Source: Perca fluviatilis
Lineage: Eukaryota > Chordata > Actinopteri > Perciformes > Percidae
NCBI RefSeq assembly: GCF_010015445.1
Contig: NC_053121.1
Span: 28,748,434 to 28,812,433 of the forward strand
Reading direction: 5' to 3'
DNA length: 64,000 nt
The translations under genes were made by a program, and so were the position numbers. The notes beneath the pieces were generated by a model. The model was given only the letters and a program-made list of their open reading frames with translations. It was not told the origin of the DNA and searched no databases. Below are positions 29,304-42,832 of the stretch, in pieces. How positions within the stretch are numbered: position 1 is the first letter of the stretch; each line of letters begins with the position of its first letter.

Positions 29304-31877
29304 AACAATAAGCATTTTTAAGAGTTTTGGCAACTACAACATGGAAATAAAATCCTGTGCCATGGTATGAAAGCTGTAAAACCCAATGCTCAGACTGCAG
29401 TAAATGTTACTGTGTTTAGTGGGAAAGCGATGATTCAGAATTACAGCATTGCCATGTTTCTTTGGTATTCAGCTCAATGGCAGATGTGCCAAAGCCACTT
29501 TAAAAACGGGTGATTTCTTTTCAATGAAGATATTGTCTCTTTATGTAATACATTACATATAATTCCAACCAAATGTACAATGTTAATAATAAATCAATAT
29601 ATTTCTATAATGAATAGCTCTATATAGGACTGCAACCTGAGCAGTATTGGTGCAATGCAGAAGCTATTAAGCTACATAGAACAAAATAACAAACATTAAC
29701 CAAAATCAATCTTTCTATAGCACAGGCAGCACTGAGTTTCTGCCTTAAATGGCCTTGGTCTAGCCTCCTTCACATTTTTCAGTCGAACCAAAACTATTAG
29801 AGTTAGCTTCACTTCGCTTCCACCTGCAAGCTACACTGTACTTTAAGAGGTTGACCTATACATTTGTATGACTCACAGACAATATGCCAGGAGTAGGCAG
29901 GATAGAGCGGTCTGCCAATATGGAGGAAGCTTTCACTTGAGCCGAGTCATAGCGTACATAGCCAAGGGAGCTTCCTTTTGGTCACATTAATCAGGGCTAA
30001 CAAACAATGTATGACATAGTCATTGCTAGTCCACCGGCACTACCTGGGTACCCACAATATAGTTTCAAGTTTCACAGTAGACTGAACAGATATTGCTGTT
30101 ATTTGCTGACATTTTGTTAATTGACTTTAATCTACCAGGGATAAAAGCATGTATGAACTCATGAACTAAACAATTGCAGAATTTTAAACTGCACTTCTCA
30201 CTGACACAGGCAACTTTCTTTTACCTTTTCCAAATAAATGTTTCTCTAAAGCCATTAATACGGTAAATCGTTTTAGTCAATACCTGGGACGCTTTGATTG
30301 ATGTGTCGTTTTGGGATAGTATTTTCTGTCAAAAAAGTGGTTATTATTATTAATAATATTAATAGATAATAGATCTTTTGATATTGGTTTGTTTATTTCT
30401 GTGCAAAATCATTTTTCCCGTCTTACTGAACTCTTGACAGCGTATTCAACATCAAACTTATTTATTTATTGTTGGCTGGAGAGCTGGACAGGTTTTCTAT
30501 TACTTATGCTTATTAAATAGGGGTGTCAGGAGTCTTATGTTTGCTCATAAAGATGGCTGAGTCCTCTAAAGGCATTCTTCAGCCTCTATTCTTTCCAAAA
30601 CCAACTGACCTGCTAGGTCCTAAGCCTCTTTAAAAGCTAGAGAAAATCCCACTATTGGAGCTGAAATTCTTGTATTGGGTCAGGGCCAAAATTGAGGTAT
30701 TGAAACCAAAGGAGGTACCACAAACCAGAGTGTGTTGTTCTCAGCTAACTGAATGGATATGAAAAACCGTAACTACTGCAAAATGTTGATTGTTGTAAAA
30801 TGATTATTTTGACGACCACAATTTTGAGGGGCTAAATAGCACAATACCATAGTGCATACAACCTTTAAGCGAGGGCGGTCCTGTTACTGCCAGGCTCAAC
30901 ATTGAGCTGTAACAGACAGTTGAGGACAATGACACTCAGAGATTAGGTAACTCAATGTTCCCAAACCAGTGCCTTGTCCGCCATGAAAACTGACCCTAAA
31001 AAGGCCTCTGTAGTGAGGATTTGGTCAGTAATGGAACAGTCTAGAATGGCTCTGTCTGTGTTTCTTTCTGTCTGCATGGGTGTCTTAATCTCAGATATCA
31101 TGCTTGACAACCTCCTCCTCAACAATGAGGCACATTGTTAGAAGGGAAACAGAGAAAGTTAAGGCGGTGCACTAAGAGAAAGAACAAGTAAGTGAGAAAG
31201 AAAAATCTAGGACCAGAAGGAGAAAAAAAGGCCAACGGAGAGAATATGAGAACACAGAGAAAAGTATACAAGGGGAGACACAACAAGACAAGCCATGTTA
31301 AGACAGACGTGTGAAAAAGGGTCAGCAAACCTCATTCATTTCTGGTGGATTACTTTGTAATGTGAAACGGAAAATTCTACGGTTTACATTGCGACTGTCA
31401 AAACTAAATTAACTTTCCAGGGTTGTAAAATCCTTCCTTGTAGTATTATAAACTGCTATACATTGTTTTGGCATCTGATAACTTAAACGTTCAAACTCAT
31501 GAATCTACGAATTAAAACTGTTTACATTCTGTGGTAGCCAACCACAACAAAAGTTAAGATTAAGTTAATATTTTTATACTATGATGAAATAATTTCTTTG
31601 AACTTTTAAGAGACAGAACGGACGAAGATAAACTTAAAAACCTTAACTTAAAAAAAAAGAGAAAACAATGTATGGTATGCACCAGACCTATTTGGAAATC
31701 TGTACCTTGGTTCTTGATCTTGATCAGAGTATTCTACCATAGTGGTGGCAGCAGTACATTTAAAAAGCCTAGTGTATATCAGATTTCAGTTGGCTTCTAA
31801 AAGCGCCACCTGCACACATCCAGAGATGAAGCTTGAACTGCGCTCTGCAGGGTGGCAGCACTTAAAGCAAATGTCTT

Positions 31878-32265
31878 TTAACCCTTGTGTGGTTGCTGAT
31901 GTTCCCGGTTCTGGTAGACCCACCGCATTATTAGGCTTTTAAACCAATACAGCCATAAGAATTTATGTAAATAATACTTAACAGATGTTTACTTTAGCTC
32001 AATTACCAATGATACATACATCATTTATGGTTCATATTTGCCATTTACCCCTGTGAGATCACATTTATGATCATTTTCGGGGTTTTTTTGTGTGAAAACA
32101 AGGAAATTAAATTATAAAAAAGGTTAAAAAAAATAAATAGAAACAATATTTTTGATCATTTTTAGTGCTTATTTCTTAGAACTTAATCAGAACAGGTCAA
32201 AGTGCTTGAAATGTAACAATTGTGTAACTTTGTGTGGGAATAGCAGGTGCAGAAAGACAACATTC

Positions 32266-32318
<53 letters not shown>

Positions 32319-32415
32319 AGGAGGAGGACACAGTTAAGTTTCATAGCACCTACAATTATTACACTCATGTCCAGTAGACACAAACACCTCACATGTAACA
32401 GTTATGCGTGTGTGT

Positions 32416-32492
<77 letters not shown>

Positions 32493-32656
32493 GGTACCGT
32501 GTGCAGTCATAGAAAATAAGTTATTTTTCATGTTCTTCACAGAAAATGAGTCAAGGCCAGTGAGTTTGAGTTAGAAGAAATAATAAATAGCATAATTTTT
32601 CTTTTAGCAAACATTGAAAACGGGTCTCACAGACCTGAACACCATACAAGGGTTAA
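31878..32656. mobile_element. piggyBac-type MITE containing opposed CA and GT microsatellites
   Basis: TTAA at 31878-31881 and 32653-32656. Left end TTAACCCTTGTGTGGTT; right end inversely TTAACCCTTGTATGGTGTTC. The CCCTTGTGTGG end and TTAA site are typical of fish piggyBac-derived MITEs (family knowledge). The inside has (CA)n at about 32269-32315 and (GT)n at about 32406-32490. No transposase frame. Confidence 0.82.
32269..32490. repeat. (CA)n ... (GT)n opposed microsatellites
   Basis: A CA tract of about 23 units and a GT tract of about 40 units lie 90 bp apart and are complementary in the inverted sense, so one strand could fold on itself. Confidence 0.92.
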
Positions 32657-33915
32657 AAGAAAGGTGACCGGTTCAATACCTGCAATACTGTTTGACCCTG
32701 TGAAGTAGGCTTAAGGGAGACATTTAGGCTGACAGCTGGTTCAGATATTTTTGAGTGAGTTAAACCAAATATTAAACAAGCAACAGAACACATGGGGAAA
32801 CAGCAGGAATATTTAGTGAAGATAAGATGACCAGACTCTTCACTGAAAACTGGTGCAAGAATATGGACAAAAACACCCCCCCAGATCCTAAATAATACAA
32901 TTTCAACTGAAAGATCAAGAAGTGTAATATTAATTATTGAAATAGCCATTGCAGAAGTAAGCAAAACTCTGTGCATCAACAAATACAAGAGTACATTCAT
33001 ATTCTATAAAAGGCAGTTTTACATGCATCACATACGAGAACAAAACCCCCGTTATGATTCATCTGTGATCTGCCAAATAGCCTCAGCACCATCAAAACAC
33101 AGTGAACGACCAACAAAAAGAAAGATTAAATATTTACAAAAGGTTCTAAATAAATGAAAGCAAATTTCAACTTGCATCATTTTGTAAAAACCCCCAAAAA
33201 TAAAAAAATAAAAGATCAAAGCAGTCAAACTCTGCATAGTTTATCAGCACCAGCCAAAATGTCATGGTCAACCAAAATCAGGGAAGTGGAACATGACAGA
33301 GAGAAAGGTCGGACAGCAGGAATCCTCTTCAGAAGTTAAGATCCATCAGATTTCTGCATCAGCCTACAATCCCCCAGGGGTAAAACATAGCTAAAAAGAG
33401 GGTATCAAAGTCTATACAATATAAGTTGCAAAAATTAAAACCCAAAGAGATAAACATTTTTACTCACAAACAAACAGATCTCTTGACTAGTAAGTCTGTT
33501 GAGTTTGTTTCCTTCTCTAAATCTAGATCTTAAAACAAGCAGAGAAACACCTCCCGCTGATCCCTTCCCCCTGGCCTGAATCTCTACAAAAATAATCAGA
33601 AAGAAACAAATGTCTGCTACATCTGTATTTGTCTACTGCGTTGGGTTATTGGATCCATTCTTCACGCTTACATCCTATGACCCCTGACCCAACGAATAAC
33701 TTCCTTGTACCCACCGGTTTAACCAGTCACATCCAAACAAGTACACACCTTAAAAACAGTGTATAGATGTCTTAGTGTGGATTGTATCTGCAAGGAGACA
33801 AACAGATACCAATCACTAAACATGTGACTGAGATTTAAAGATAAACCTGCCAAGAAAAACAAGTACCTGATAAATATATTGACCCGAATATGAATTATGG
33901 TGTTGTATTATATTC

Positions 33916-34422
33916 CAACACGGTCTCACGGCAGTTTGTGAAATTGGCACGCCATTTATAATCTAACGATTCGTGTACAAGAACACGTTTATCTCGTTTT
34001 TTTCGTGGTGGCCAGCACGAAATGGGAACCATTAGAAATGCACCGATTACAACTTTCTAGGCCGATTCCGATTTCTGATTTTCATTGAGTTAGGCCAGCC
34101 GATACCGATTTTAGGCGATTCTGATTTAATTTTTTCTAACCACTTTACAGCACACACAAATATTTATTTTATTTTATATACGGTTGTGATTTGGAAAACA
34201 ACAACAACGGGTCTCCGGGGGGAAAGTCCTGTGTTGTTTGACCCATCCACCACCCCAACCAACCTCCTTACGCCGATTTTCGGCATTTCATACTACTCGC
34301 TACTGTAGTCGTGCTGTGTTCACGACATATGTTTCCCATTGAAATACATTAGTTTACATTTTCGTGCTGGCCACCACAAAAAAAAACATGACCATTTCAC
34401 GAACTGCCGTGAGACTGGGTTG
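33916..34422. mobile_element. MITE with GTCTCACGGCAGTT ends, interrupted by a second element
   Basis: Left end CAACACGGTCTCACGGCAGT; right end inversely CAACCCAGTCTCACGGCAGT. Flanks share TATATTC (7 bp). The middle (about 34030-34130) has GCACCGATT/GGCCGATACCGATT words of a different repeat, suggesting nested insertion; the outer element resumes with TTCGTGCTGGCCACCAC, matching the inverse of GTGGTGGCCAGCACGAA near 34003. Confidence 0.72.
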
Positions 34423-34541
34423 TATATTCAAGGACAAGACAATTACATATTCACAACATCAGATATTATTTGGGTTGGTATGGGTTGTTTTGTAGCCTTA
34501 TTGTTGCTATGCTAGTGGGTGTCTTCAAGTCCATACATAGT

Positions 34542-35285
34542 GGGCCAGATGTACGTACAAAAACGAAAGTATCAGCGCCATGGCCAACCCGCAGAAAGCG
34601 CACGCTGTGATACTTCAGGTTTCATCGAGTGCAGACTGCGATATTCCCACTGCTGATGCCATGACTGTTTGAAATGATCCTGATGCAAATATTTGTAATG
34701 TAGCAAGGAGTTTAACAACTGCTGGAATGGTATGTGAACGCTGAGTTGGAGATTCAATGTAGTATTGTAGTATTGTAGTATTGCATGGCTGCTTGATCTG
34801 TAACGCTTAATGATTTTGTGTTCGCTCAACTGAAAAAGTGTGATCCTTGTGGCAAACATCCTTTCAGCTCGTCTCCTTGGCCTATGTCTTCGTCTTGCTC
34901 GGATTACTGCTGCCATTTCACCAGGAGGCATGTGCGAGGAAACCCGCTTCCAGGTTTACACCTGCTTTTAAGAGGCGGAGAATTTTCACCGCAAAATAGA
35001 GGTGCGCTTTCACGGGAGGTTTTTGTACCGCGGAATACATAATTAGGCGCACTTTACGCTTTCCCTCCCATCTCTTTATGGGAAACTCCCACTTTCCCCT
35101 TCACCCTCCCATGAATGCATATGCATGACACAGATTTTTTTTTTGCCATTGACAGTTCCCGCGACAGGTAGTCTGTGCTTTTACCTCAGTGCGGCCTGTT
35201 TGTACATACCTCGCCATGCTTTTATGCGCACATTGCGAAACAAATACGCCTGAAGTGGGCGCAAAAGCGTTAGTACATCTGGCCC
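34542..35285. mobile_element. MITE with GGGCCAGATGTAC ends
   Basis: GGGCCAGATGTAC at 34542 and its inverse GTACATCTGGCCC ending at 35285. 744 bp, interior GCGCA-rich near both ends. All open frames inside are shadows. Confidence 0.78.
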
Positions 35286-35776
35286 TGTGTATCCTTTTGA
35301 GTAAATCATCCCTAAACAAAGAGTTTTGTGTTTTGCTGCCACGAAGGAAATGCATTCATGACGAGCGAAAACCTCTCCCAATGTCGAATTCAGAAACAAA
35401 TCGTGGACTGAATCAACTCATCTGGGTAGCAGCCAAATACTAGCACTATCACGGATAATGAGCTTAAAAAGAAAAGTCTGAAAAATGCTAACTGCTGGAC
35501 ACAATAACATTTTGACCGCTTCAAAGAGCCGGAGGGAGTATTTGACTGAGAGACAAGCTGCACAAATGTGGGATTCACATTCTGCTCAAATTGGAAGGAT
35601 TTTATGTTCCACTTTTATGAGAAAAAAGGATGATAAGTCTACTCCCAACAAGACTTTTTCCAAAAACAATTGTTGGAAAAGAAAGGTTGTCTTATATTCA
35701 AGTCGATAAGGACATATGAAACACCTTCAATGCAATTCTTTGAGCATTTATCTTGAAACCTTATGGGAATGATGTA

Positions 35777-36080
35777 AATTTTCAGCTAACATTAGGCCTA
35801 GGTCAGTTTGCCATCCAGGATGTTTAACTGCTTAACTGCAAGAAGCTGAGTAACAGGAAGTCTATTAATAACCTGCTTAATATGAAGTTTTTTTATGTTG
35901 ATCTGAAGTGTGGCAAGCAGCACACAAAGAGTACACACAGCTGGCTCGGTCTACTGTATATACAAAACACTCATAGATTGGTGTTCAAAGATTAAACATT
36001 GCAAATGAAAGACTGTGGTTTAAAACATATAAATACATAGAGGAAAACTATCAATTAAAACCCACAAACACCTAACAAGC
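35777..36080. repeat. left arm of an inverted duplication (304 bp)
   Basis: Its reverse complement matches 42541-42832 over the full length, by eye about 90% (blocks TATATACAGTAGACCGAGCC-like, AGTAACAGGAAGTCTATTAA, CACAAACACCTAACAAGC). Both ends of the match are sharp; no terminal repeats or target duplications are visible. Confidence 0.85.
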
Positions 36081-37940
36081 ACTAAAGTTGACCTAAAACC
36101 TGCTTGTGCCCATTTTAAGCTGTCAGTCATTAGCAGTGAGCCCTACTGTTTGTCTTGTGGCAGTAAGAGTAAATACACAATGTATAGCCAATAATATTAG
36201 GATAGTAAGTTTAAGTTGCTCTCTTACCTCTTGCTCTTTTATTAAGGCCAATAATATGTTTACCTCATTATATGTAGTATTAACTATGTCCCAATGTACT
36301 GTACACATTTTTATCTGTTTTTCAAACTATGAATTTGACTGTGTCTTATGGCTCTTAATCACATCTTTTTTTTAATAGACATCCATAATGTAGATTGATC
36401 TGCAAAAATGTGCAAATCAGCATTCAGACGTCAGTCTTATTCATGCATTGAAGCTCTTGCTGGGTGATTCCCCACACATGCAGTTTCTCCAAAAAGCACT
36501 TTTACCCAAAAGCTTTGGGATCCTGACTCGTATTCTTGTGTACCAACTAATGCTCGCTCTGGACAAAACATGGTACAAGTCAAGCGACCAGTATTATTAT
36601 TGTATTATTGTGTAATATGCTTAACAATGTAAAAAAAGAAAGAAGGTTATTTAGTTGGAAACAAAGGCCAAGTTTCAGGCCAAATGTGCTATGCTATATT
36701 TTTTTTAGGCCTACCGGATTTTCAGGTACTATAAATAATCCGACTCAGAATCATGGCAACACAGTTGGTAGGTGCAAGACGAGGGTCATTTGAATATTCT
36801 GAACTCTACTTAACCAGACCAAAGCTGAGTACATAATTTAACATGTGCTATCTCTTAATATAAGCCTATCTGCCACTTTGTCTGGCTGTCAACACTTACC
36901 TGTCTGTCTACCTATTTACCCATGCTTCAGTTTACTTAAGACGCATGAGAGGTTGTGCACACAGAAATTGCCAACCTCCCAGAAGTATTTATTGATGCAA
37001 TGTACTGACCTTGCAAACATCCATGTGAACAAAAAAGAAAACATCTTGTATGTGAAACACAAATGTTCTTTTTGCTGCCTTTTGTCCTGCACCTGTACAC
37101 AACCAGGGTTGGATGTGCACACTTTTTTGGTTTATTTCAGTTTACTTACAGTACAATGCTTCTCTCCATGCCAGGGTGTCTATTTGCTTGTTTATCTGTA
37201 CTGTTTCCACAAGAAAACAAGCTACTAATTAGTGCTCAATAAATCAGTAATTTGAGCGCACAAAGTAAAGTTTTACTTTTGATACCCTCCAGGCTTCGTA
37301 GGATATAGTGGGTCAGCATTTGCTTACAGTTTTGAAGTCATAGTTCTGTGTCTTACAGGCAGATAGCAGCAGGTCAAGTAAGGCTGGAGGAGGAGAGGCA
37401 GTGTTATGCAGAATAAAATAGTATTAGAAAGAGAATGGTAGAGGAAGATGAGAGGATAGAAAGCAGTGGGGAGAAAGGAAGTGACAGGAAAAAAAAAAAA
37501 GTGTGAGGTAAAGAGAGGCAGAGCAGGAGAAATACAACAGAGGCAGTAAAGCCAGTGTTTGCCCTTGAATCAAGAGCAGCAGCTCACTGACCTAGAATTA
37601 GTTTAGTTACTTCTCACAGGCCCCCTTACATGCCCTGTCAGTAAAAAAGGGGGGGGGTTTTTTTTTTTTTTTTGAACAAACCAGCAGAATCTTCCCGTTT
37701 TTTTTATTTTTAAAAAGGTGTTGGGAACATCAAACAAAAATAATGAGATATTTACCGACTTATTTTTATATATCATACGGTGTAATGGTAAATTGACTTC
37801 ACTCCTATAGGCCTAGCGCTTTTGAATTGTCTTCAAGTGGATTTCCTTTGAAGCCTGAGGATCTGATGAATATGCCTGCCCGACAGGATAAACAGAGCAA
37901 AAGCTTGCTCCATGTGCAATCCAGCCTACCATATTTGATA

Positions 37941-38170
37941 TAGAGCTGAAATAATTAGTTGATTTACAGAAAAATAATAGACAACCATTTTAATAATGAT
38001 TTCGATTTTTCATGTAAAAATCAAACATTTTCTGTATCCTGGTTTTCAAAGGTAGAGATTCATTTCCTGCTTTTCTTTGTTTTCTATGTCAGTAAATTGA
38101 ATATGTTTGGGTTTTGGACAGCCAGTAAGACAAGAAAAGCAATATGAAGTCTTTAATTTACTGTTTGTAA
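37941..38170. repeat. old interspersed repeat (GAGCTGAAATAATTAGTTGA type), copy A
   Basis: Shares the TGCTTTTCTTTGTT...GACAGTAAA-TGAATAT-TTTGGG block with 43916-44275. Ends decayed. Confidence 0.55.
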
Positions 38171-39439
38171 AATGGCATATTAATTGTATATATTCTATAG
38201 ACCAAACAATGAATTCATTTTTCAAGAAAATAATCTCATATATATATACACACACACACATTCATCAACAACAACAAAAAGAGGCCTATGCTTTTATCAG
38301 CAATATCTCTTCATATGCATACTGTATAGTTACGGTGCAACCACAGCCTTCTGTAGCTAGCGGTTAATTGCCACTGTGCGCTTCCACTGCCAGGGTTAAG
38401 TGACCTGCTTGATAGCATTTGCTGAAGGAGGAGGGAGATTCTCTGAACTGGTGATCTACTAGTCTGGTTCACTACACTCCAGGTTATCATAGTTTCATGT
38501 CACTCTCCACTACGTTTCATAAAAGGGCTGAAATGCCATACAAGTGCTCTAAAAGGGGAAACAGTAAAATAAGATCCATATTTTGATGGCCTAAGGGGTT
38601 GTGACACTGCAAAAAGCTTGAACGCTAACAGTGGAAACAAGTGCAGCTCTGTGCTGGCAACAGTGGGCGTACAACTTACAGCCTTAGCAGAGCTTGCCAG
38701 AGTCACTGGGCACCGCCTCTTCTGATACAATGACATTGAGCCTTATTGATTTAGTATTGATCTACATCACCTCTCTCTTGCTCTGTCTCACACTGATGGA
38801 AATTTCCAGAGCACTGCTTACGAAAATACCAGTATGCGTCTGCCTTTGCTGCATTAAATAAAAGATCCCTCTCTATCGGTTGTCTTTATATTCTGTACAT
38901 GGCTGACAGCTCTACGAAAGCAGCGACGGTGCGATGAGGAATGAGAGAGTACAGCGTATAAATGAGGAAATCCCGTGCCTGTTAAATATCGTTGTCTTTG
39001 CGCTATTATATTGAATGAGACTCAATTAACACAGAACAAATGGGATACACAGGATAGTACTAGTCTTGTAATTTCCATCTGTGCCTTTGTTTAAACAACA
39101 GATCAAAACACCAGCTGGGAGAGTAGCTGACAAATGAGCAGACAGGAGAGCATGCAAACAGTGACCATGCAGACTGACAGTGCAGATCCAAGGATTGTCT
39201 CACACAGCATATGAAGTGACAGGTTATTGTTGTATGTTAAAGTTTTTTAATGCCCATTTAATGGAATTGTACCTGATTTTTATGACTAAGATTGTTGGCC
39301 TTTAGGCTATAGATGAGTGGTTTTTAGGCGGTACTGGGTCCATTTGTTGGTAATCCGTTTAATTGTATTTTAATTTGCCGACCCCCTGGTTCAAACAGTG
39401 ATTTTTTTGTCTGAATTCAGTGATTTTTTTATCATCTAT

Positions 39440-39857
39440 TATTAGGTTGGATAAAGTGGTTATGGTTGGAGATTTTAATATTCACGTCGATGACATGTCT
39501 TGCACTTTCACTGTGTCTGGTCCCACACCCGTCAGGGGTCATACTTTGGACCTTGTTTTTACACTTGGTCTTAATCTTGACTCCGTTTGCCCTGAGGAGC
39601 TGCATATTACTGACCATGACTGAGTTTTGTTTAAATTCGCTTTTGACTCATGGTTGTAACTTTGGGTGTTAGGTTTTAATCTTTTAAATGATTTTCATTG
39701 GTCTTTAAATTTTTTTTTTTTGCTAATTTTCTGTTGGATCTTACGTATTTTTACAAATGTTTATCATGTGAAGCACTTTGTGACTTTGTCTGTAAAAGGT
39801 GCTATATCAAATAAACGTATTATTATAATATTATTATTATTATTATTATATTATTAT
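39440..39857 (+). mobile_element. LINE relic: endonuclease fragment joined to an L2-type 3' tail
   Basis: A frame at 39450-39623 reads DKVVMVGDFNIHVDD and ends in ELHITDHD, the GDFN and SDH/TDHD motifs of apurinic-type endonucleases of non-LTR retrotransposons. Only about 150 bp later is the 3' tail GTGAAGCACTTTGTGACTTT then ATCAAATAAACGTATTATTA and (TTA)n. The reverse transcriptase is missing, so there was a large internal deletion or template jump. Confidence 0.75.
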
Positions 39858-40341
39858 CAGTTCAAACAAGGGCAGACAAATGAGATCAATACGCCGATTT
39901 GCTGCTCAATCGTTGCCAGTGGCCAAGGGTCAAATGCATTATTTTCCACATGCAACTTAAACTGTAAAAGTCATGTGAGGAACACACAGTAGAGTAGATT
40001 TTTTGTTTATGATGCACTACTTAGATTTCCTTAACTCTCTCACACTGAAGGAACAAACTACATGAGCAAAGTCCACCTTAAATGACAAAAACCTCAAAGA
40101 AAATTTACAACTGGGCAGTGCTAGTCTTGCTCAGCCAAAAAGCTAATTTGTATTCCTAATTTTCTGCTAAAAGGCCATTTCAACATCATCAGTATCATTA
40201 ATCACTATTTCGAGAGCCCTAGTATCAAAATTTAGTTCTACCCAAAAGCTAGAGATGACCAATTGAGCATAGCTCCAAGAAAGGAACTACTTCATTAGGT
40301 AAGCAACAACTCTCAGTCTCACCAGTGTTGTTCACCAATAG

Positions 40342-40571
40342 ACCTTTTTCACGGCAGACATGTTGACATGTCATAGTAGGAAAAGCACAGGTGCATTCAA
40401 ACCCATTACTGATGGCTGCATTCCACTTAGGAGAGGCCCTGGTATTGTGCATGCTGACTCACTGAAATAGCTTACCGGGACACTTGATGGAATTGAGCCA
40501 TCGTTAAGGTTATCAATTTCAGCTGTGCTTTTCCTACTATGACAAGTCAAAATGTCTGCTGTGAAAAAGGT
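40342..40571. mobile_element. short MITE (230 bp) with CCTTTTTCAC ends
   Basis: Left ACCTTTTTCACGGCAGACAT; right, inverse, ACCTTTTTCACAGCAGACAT; the inverted ends extend about 50 bp to AGGAAAAGCACAG. Short loop, no frame. Confidence 0.8.
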
Positions 40572-42540
40572 ACATATGGATTTTCAGAGTCGGCTCTTCT
40601 AACCAACGACTCCGGAAATAAAAGCGTGGGCTAGGGGCGTCTTCGGTAAATTAATTTGTCATGTGCTTCTGGTTCTATTACCATTCTTCTAGCTAGTTTT
40701 AAGGTTGGGTTATTTTGAGACATGACTTGGTTTGTAAAGTTAACATCCTGCCATGCTGTTACTCTTAGACTGCTCTGTGTACAGTCACACAGCTAAAAGT
40801 TCAGTGATTTGACCGACAAAATTAAAGTCCGTCGACTACGGGTGTCTTCTCAACTGTTGACTTAAATCGTTGGCTTTTAGGGAGCAGGCCTGGGTCTAAC
40901 GTGACTCTAGAGCAGTGTTGGCTAGTTTTGGTCACTGGGTCTGCTGCCAGGAAACAGACCTTATTACTTTCTTCTTCAACCTAAGCCAAGCAGCACTATA
41001 CTGCCAAGTCCAAGCCAGGAAAGCTCAACTCTGAGGTCAAGGTTGAATTAATCAATTAGCTCATGTATTTAAACAGCATCAGTCTACCTAACAAGGTGAG
41101 CATGGATCACTCAGTATCTAGACAGTGATATCGGTCGGGCTGGTAGACTGATTGACCCAAATGTGTCAATAATAAAACTGAAGCTGATGAGAGCTGAATC
41201 AACGAGAGATTTGTTGTTGTCCATTAAACTAAAAAATCTTTACACGTGGCTTTGGCCCATCTATCAGCGGTAGTATTGCTTAACTAATGGACACACATGA
41301 CAATTTGGTAATATTAAACATTTTAGCAATTTCTTAAGTATAAACACAAAACATAGTTACATGTTCTCAAACAGGGTGTATTTTTTCTCTTTTATATATC
41401 ACTGTAAGCAGGTTCTTTCTTTTTTTCTATTGCTCAATTTCTAAAAACATTTAAAGATATTTACACTTAAAAAGTTAATTAATTAAACTACAAAAATCAA
41501 TCGGTTGGTTAGCAAAAAACAATCTAGAGGTATCACTTTTAGCTCTTGTACCTTGAATGGGCATTTGTCATTTAATATATAAAGACCAATGTGTGACCAA
41601 AAAGATGTTTAGTACATGGGAATTTCCTATCACACTTTTGTTTTAAAATATCTTTCAAACGGAAAACCACAGACTTAATCTAATGCAAAAATCCACCAAC
41701 CAGGGTGGAAAATGGCGCCTAATGTTACAGATATAGGCTATGAAGGTGGGTTATCCTGTATTTCCAGTCATGTGACTTTCATCAATACGCAATCTCTGTT
41801 GTAGCTTGACACATTCAGCAGATGCTGTACAGTTAATAGCACTGCAATTAAACCTACTGAGAACATGTTCTTACCCCAGGATTACTTCAACCCAGCCAGC
41901 CGCTCAGCACAGGATTTCTCAATCTGCCTCAAGATAAGGCCTTCTGCTTCTCAAGCCTTCGTTTGGTGCGGTGTAGCACAAAAAATGAAAAATGATACAG
42001 CAATTTATAAACGAAATAAAGATTATGCGTTTCTGTCTGATTCAGCTAAATTAATAGCTTGTCTCACCAAATCCCCTGCCATTACCCAGTGACATACTTC
42101 TGGCAAAGAGGAAAATATGTTTGATGAAAAACAATTTATGGATAACATAAACAGTTTGTTTTGGCGAATCCAATGAATTGACAAATCGAGGAAATTCCTG
42201 AAATTGATGCCAAATCCTGTGAATCCAATAATGCCCAAAAGAAAAAATATTTACCGGTTGCCAAACAATTTTTTGTATTTATCAAACCAAGGTAAGATTT
42301 CTATTTTCTGAAATGCATCGTGTATTTTGGCACAAGACAATTCCAGTCTCGACACTGTGGTTAAAATGTTCTACAGGTTTCAGATAAAAGGTCTTAGGCT
42401 AGTGTGTCCACTTATCAAATTATCTTCTGCAATGTTTTGTGCTTACAATCAAATGCAAGGAAAAGATGTGATTTATGAGGGAACATTTTTTTTTTATTAG
42501 TGTCAGCAAGTCACATTAATTATTTTACTACATTTCTATG

Positions 42541-42832
42541 GCTTGTTAGGTGTTTGTGGGTTTCAATTGTTAATTTTCCTCTATGCATTTATATGTTTTA
42601 AACCACTGTCATTTGCAATGTTTAATCTTTGAACACCAATCTATGTTTTGTATATACAGTAGACCGAGCCAGCTGTGTGTACTCTTTGTGTGCTGCTTGC
42701 AACACTTCAGATCAACATAAAAAAAACTTCATATTAAGCAGGTTATTAATAGACTTCCTGTTACTCAGCTTCTTGCAGTTAAGCAGTTAAACATCCTGGA
42801 TGGCTAACTGACCTAATGTTAGCTGAAAATTA
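42541..42832. repeat. right arm of an inverted duplication (292 bp)
   Basis: Reverse complement of 35777-36080; small gaps (for example in the ATTAGGCCTAGGTCAG segment). The arms are separated by 6.46 kb. Confidence 0.85.

Noticed and set aside
34572..34931. 119-codon minus-strand frame
   Set aside because: It lies wholly inside the MITE 34542-35285 and shows no domain; a shadow frame.
36081..42540. Whole 7-kb unit bounded by the inverted duplication as one giant transposon
   Set aside because: No transposase frame inside, no terminal motif and no target duplication; other elements inside are unrelated.
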